Of a stretch of DNA of 14,106 bases, positions 12,489 to 14,106 are shown in pieces. Each line of letters opens with the position of its first letter. Position 1 is the stretch's first letter. Made by a program: the position numbers and the translations under genes. The notes under the pieces are model-generated. The model made no database searches, was not told where the DNA came from, and saw nothing but the letters and a program-made list of their open reading frames with translations. This DNA is from Rhodospirillaceae bacterium (GTDB taxonomy: Bacteria; Pseudomonadota; Alphaproteobacteria; Dongiales; Dongiaceae), in assembly GCA_016794075.1 (NCBI GenBank), contig JAEUKU010000185.1, forward strand, positions 1 through 14,106, read 5' to 3'.

Positions 12489-13238
12489 ATGGCCGGCCAT
12501 TCACAATTCAAGAACATCATGTACCGGAAGGGCGCGCAGGACGCGAAGCGCGCCAAGATCTTCACCAAGATCATCCGGGAGCTGACCGTCGCGGCCAAGA
12601 CCGGCCTCAGCGATCCCAATGCCAATCCGCGCCTGCGCGCCGCCATGATCGCCGCGCGCGACGCCAACATGCCCAAGGACACGATGGAACGCGCCATCAA
12701 GCGCGGGGCGGGCGGCGACGATTCCACCGCCTATGAAGAGGTGCGCTACGAGGGCTACGGCCCGGGCGGCATCGCCCTCATCGTCGAGGCGCTGACCGAC
12801 AACCGCAACCGCACCGCCTCGGAAATCCGCTCCGCCTTCTCCAAGGCCGGCGGCAATCTGGGCGAGACCAATTCCGTCTCCTTCATGTTCGAGCGCAAGG
12901 GCGTCATCGTCTACCCGGCCAAGGCCGGCAGCGCCGACGCGGTGTTCGAGGCGGCGCTCGAAGCCGGCGCCGACAATGTCGAGAGCGATGCCGAGGCGCA
13001 CCAGATCACCTGCGCGACGGAGGATTTCTCCACCGTGCGCGACGCGCTGGAAGCCAAGTTTGGCCCGGCGCGCGAAGCCAAGCTGCAATGGCTGCCGCTC
13101 AACACCGTGCCGGTCGACGGCGACGCGGCGGATTCGCTGCTGAAGCTGATCGACGTGCTCGAGGATAATGACGACGTCCAGGTGGTGTTCGGCAATTTCG
13201 AATTCTCCGACGAAACCCTCGCCAAATTGTCGGCCTGA
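12489..13238 (+). CDS. yebC: YebC/PmpR-family protein
   Basis: The 249-residue protein starts MAGHSQFKNIMYRKGAQDAK, the family's signature N-terminus, followed by IFTKIIRELTVAAKTG, NPRLRAAMIAARDANMPKD, IKRGAGG and YEGYGPGGIALIVEALTDNRNRTASEIR. The acidic C-terminal half ends in LEDNDDVQVVFGNFEF. The length and three-domain layout are typical. Family members have been described as transcriptional regulators and, more recently, as factors that relieve ribosome stalling. Which applies here cannot be told. The ATG at 12489 is preceded by GGAG/GAGGG; an upstream ATG at 12468 would add 7 unconserved residues. It begins the conserved yebC-ruvC-ruvA unit with 6 bp to ruvC. Confidence 0.97.
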   Translation: MAGHSQFKNIMYRKGAQDAKRAKIFTKIIRELTVAAKTGLSDPNANPRLRAAMIAARDANMPKDTMERAIKRGAGGDDSTAYEEVRYEGYGPGGIALIVEALTDNRNRTASEIRSAFSKAGGNLGETNSVSFMFERKGVIVYPAKAGSADAVFEAALEAGADNVESDAEAHQITCATEDFSTVRDALEAKFGPAREAKLQWLPLNTVPVDGDAADSLLKLIDVLEDNDDVQVVFGNFEFSDETLAKLSA

Positions 13239-13244
13239 CGCAAG

Positions 13245-13760
13245 ATGCGCCTGCTGGGCCTCGATCCCGGATTGCAGCATACCGGCTGGGGTGTGATCGA
13301 GGCCGATGGCTCGCGCCTGTCCTTCGTCGCCGCGGGCACGGTCAATTCGGATTCCAAGCGCCCGCTGGCCGAACGCCTGGTGCAGATCCATGACGGTCTG
13401 CGCACGGTCATCGACCAGTGGGAGCCGGTCGAGGCGGCGGTGGAGGAGACCTTCGTCAACAAGAACCCGACCTCGACCCTGAAGCTCGGCCTGGCGCGCG
13501 GCGTGGTGCTGCTGACGCCGGCCTTGTTCAACCTCAAGGTTGCCGAGTATCCGGCGAACCTGATCAAGAAATCCGTGGTCGGCGCCGGCCATGCGGCGAA
13601 GGAGCAGGTGCAGATGATGGTGCGCGTGCTGTTGCCGGCGTCGGGCGATGCCGACAGCGCCGATGCCGCCGACGCGCTCGCCGTTGCCATCTGCCACGCG
13701 CATCACCGCGCCACGCTGAAGACCTGGGGTGCCAAGGATTTCCGCGAGGTCCTGCGGTGA
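13245..13760 (+). CDS. ruvC: Holliday junction resolvase RuvC
   Basis: The 171-residue protein carries the full RuvC catalytic set: Asp7 in LGLDPGLQHTGWG, Glu67 in AAVEETF, and Asp140 and Asp143 in SADAADALAVAICHAHH, matching the four acidic residues of the E. coli enzyme. The basic segment KKSVVGAGHAAKEQVQ is also typical. It cleaves Holliday junctions symmetrically during recombinational repair, acting as a dimer with RuvAB. It lies 6 bp after yebC and its TGA overlaps the GTG start of ruvA, so the genes are likely co-translated. Confidence 0.98.
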   Translation: MRLLGLDPGLQHTGWGVIEADGSRLSFVAAGTVNSDSKRPLAERLVQIHDGLRTVIDQWEPVEAAVEETFVNKNPTSTLKLGLARGVVLLTPALFNLKVAEYPANLIKKSVVGAGHAAKEQVQMMVRVLLPASGDADSADAADALAVAICHAHHRATLKTWGAKDFREVLR

Positions 13761-14106
13761 TCGGCAAGCTGACCGGCACGGTCGACAGCGTCACCGGCGA
13801 TGCCGCCATCGTCGACGTGAACGGCGTGGGTTATGTCGTGCACGCCTCCAACCGTACGCTCGGGCAATTGGGCGGCAGCGGTGCCCTGGTCAGCCTGCTG
13901 ATCGAGACCCAGGTGCGCGAGGATGCGATCAACCTCTACGGCTTCGCCGAGAAGAGCGAGCGCGACTGGTTCCGCCTGCTGACCACCGTGCAAGGGGTGG
14001 GCGCGAAGGTCGCCCTTGCCATTCTGGGCGTGCTGTCGCCCGACGATCTCTCGCTCGCCATCGCGGCGCAGGACAAGGCGGCGATCACCCGCGCGCCCGG
14101 CGTCGG
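13757..14106 (+). CDS. ruvA: Holliday junction branch migration protein RuvA, N-terminal part (3' end outside window)
   Basis: The frame starts at GTG 13757, overlapping the ruvC stop by 4 bp (GTGA), and runs open to the window edge for 116 complete codons. The translation begins MIGKLTGTVDSVTGDAAIVDVNGVGYVVH, the OB-fold domain I of RuvA, continues with IETQVREDAINLYGFAEKSERDWFRLL, and reaches the helix-hairpin-helix motifs VQGVGAKVALAIL and, at the edge, RAPGV. RuvA binds four-way junctions as a tetramer and loads RuvB. A full protein would be about 200 residues, so domain III lies beyond the window. Confidence 0.97.
   Translation, partial: MIGKLTGTVDSVTGDAAIVDVNGVGYVVHASNRTLGQLGGSGALVSLLIETQVREDAINLYGFAEKSERDWFRLLTTVQGVGAKVALAILGVLSPDDLSLAIAAQDKAAITRAPGV

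Noticed and set aside
12501..13706. 401-codon minus-strand open frame over yebC and ruvC
   Set aside because: It is antisense to two certain genes and has no family features.

Overview
The window is GC-rich and densely coding. The yebC-ruvC-ruvA order, the codon use and the two types of intergenic palindrome suggest an alphaproteobacterium, perhaps Rhodospirillales- or Rhizobiales-like. The genus cannot be told from sequence reading alone. The two edges are conserved housekeeping DNA: the 3' end of a YmdB/TIGR00282-type metallophosphoesterase gene on the left, and yebC, ruvC and the start of ruvA on the right. In many alphaproteobacteria these two blocks are close together, so the roughly 12 kb between them looks like an accessory insertion or local expansion.

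Layout. 1-225: end of the phosphoesterase gene, running into a double-hairpin palindromic repeat (224-321). 323-799 (-): small secreted six-cysteine protein. 870-2380 (-): a two-gene unit of a cytochrome P450 with an unusual I-helix and an antibiotic-biosynthesis-monooxygenase (ABM) fold protein, overlapping by 4 bp. A divergent ArsR-type regulator follows (2468-3157, +). 3165-3307: a second composite palindrome. 3351-11476 (-): an array of four tandem paralogous exported beta-propeller proteins, transcribed right to left, with an AhpD/carboxymuconolactone-decarboxylase-fold protein as the last gene. 11477-11954: non-coding spacer with hairpins, a tandem repeat and a terminator. 11955-12221 (-): an 88-aa helical protein. 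12489-14106 (+): yebC, ruvC, ruvA.

The most distinctive content is the propeller array. All four proteins have a signal peptide cleaved before Trp, a BamB/PQQ-like propeller, a central Cys pair, a variable Pro-rich linker, and a C-terminal domain of about 65 residues with six Cys in the pattern C-x7-C-x12-C-x27/28-C-x4-C-x7-C. Each mature protein has exactly eight Cys, which fits disulfide-bonded extracytoplasmic proteins. I do not recognise the C-terminal domain. The function of the array is unknown. Its 3' gene is an AhpD-fold protein lacking most of the usual catalytic residues. Copies 4 and 3 probably share a transcript that ends at a strong terminator. Copy 2 and copy 1 plus the AhpD-fold gene appear to have their own promoters.

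The P450-ABM pair and its divergent regulator look like a small regulated oxidative module with unknown substrate. No tRNA, rRNA, CRISPR array, transposase or integrase was seen.
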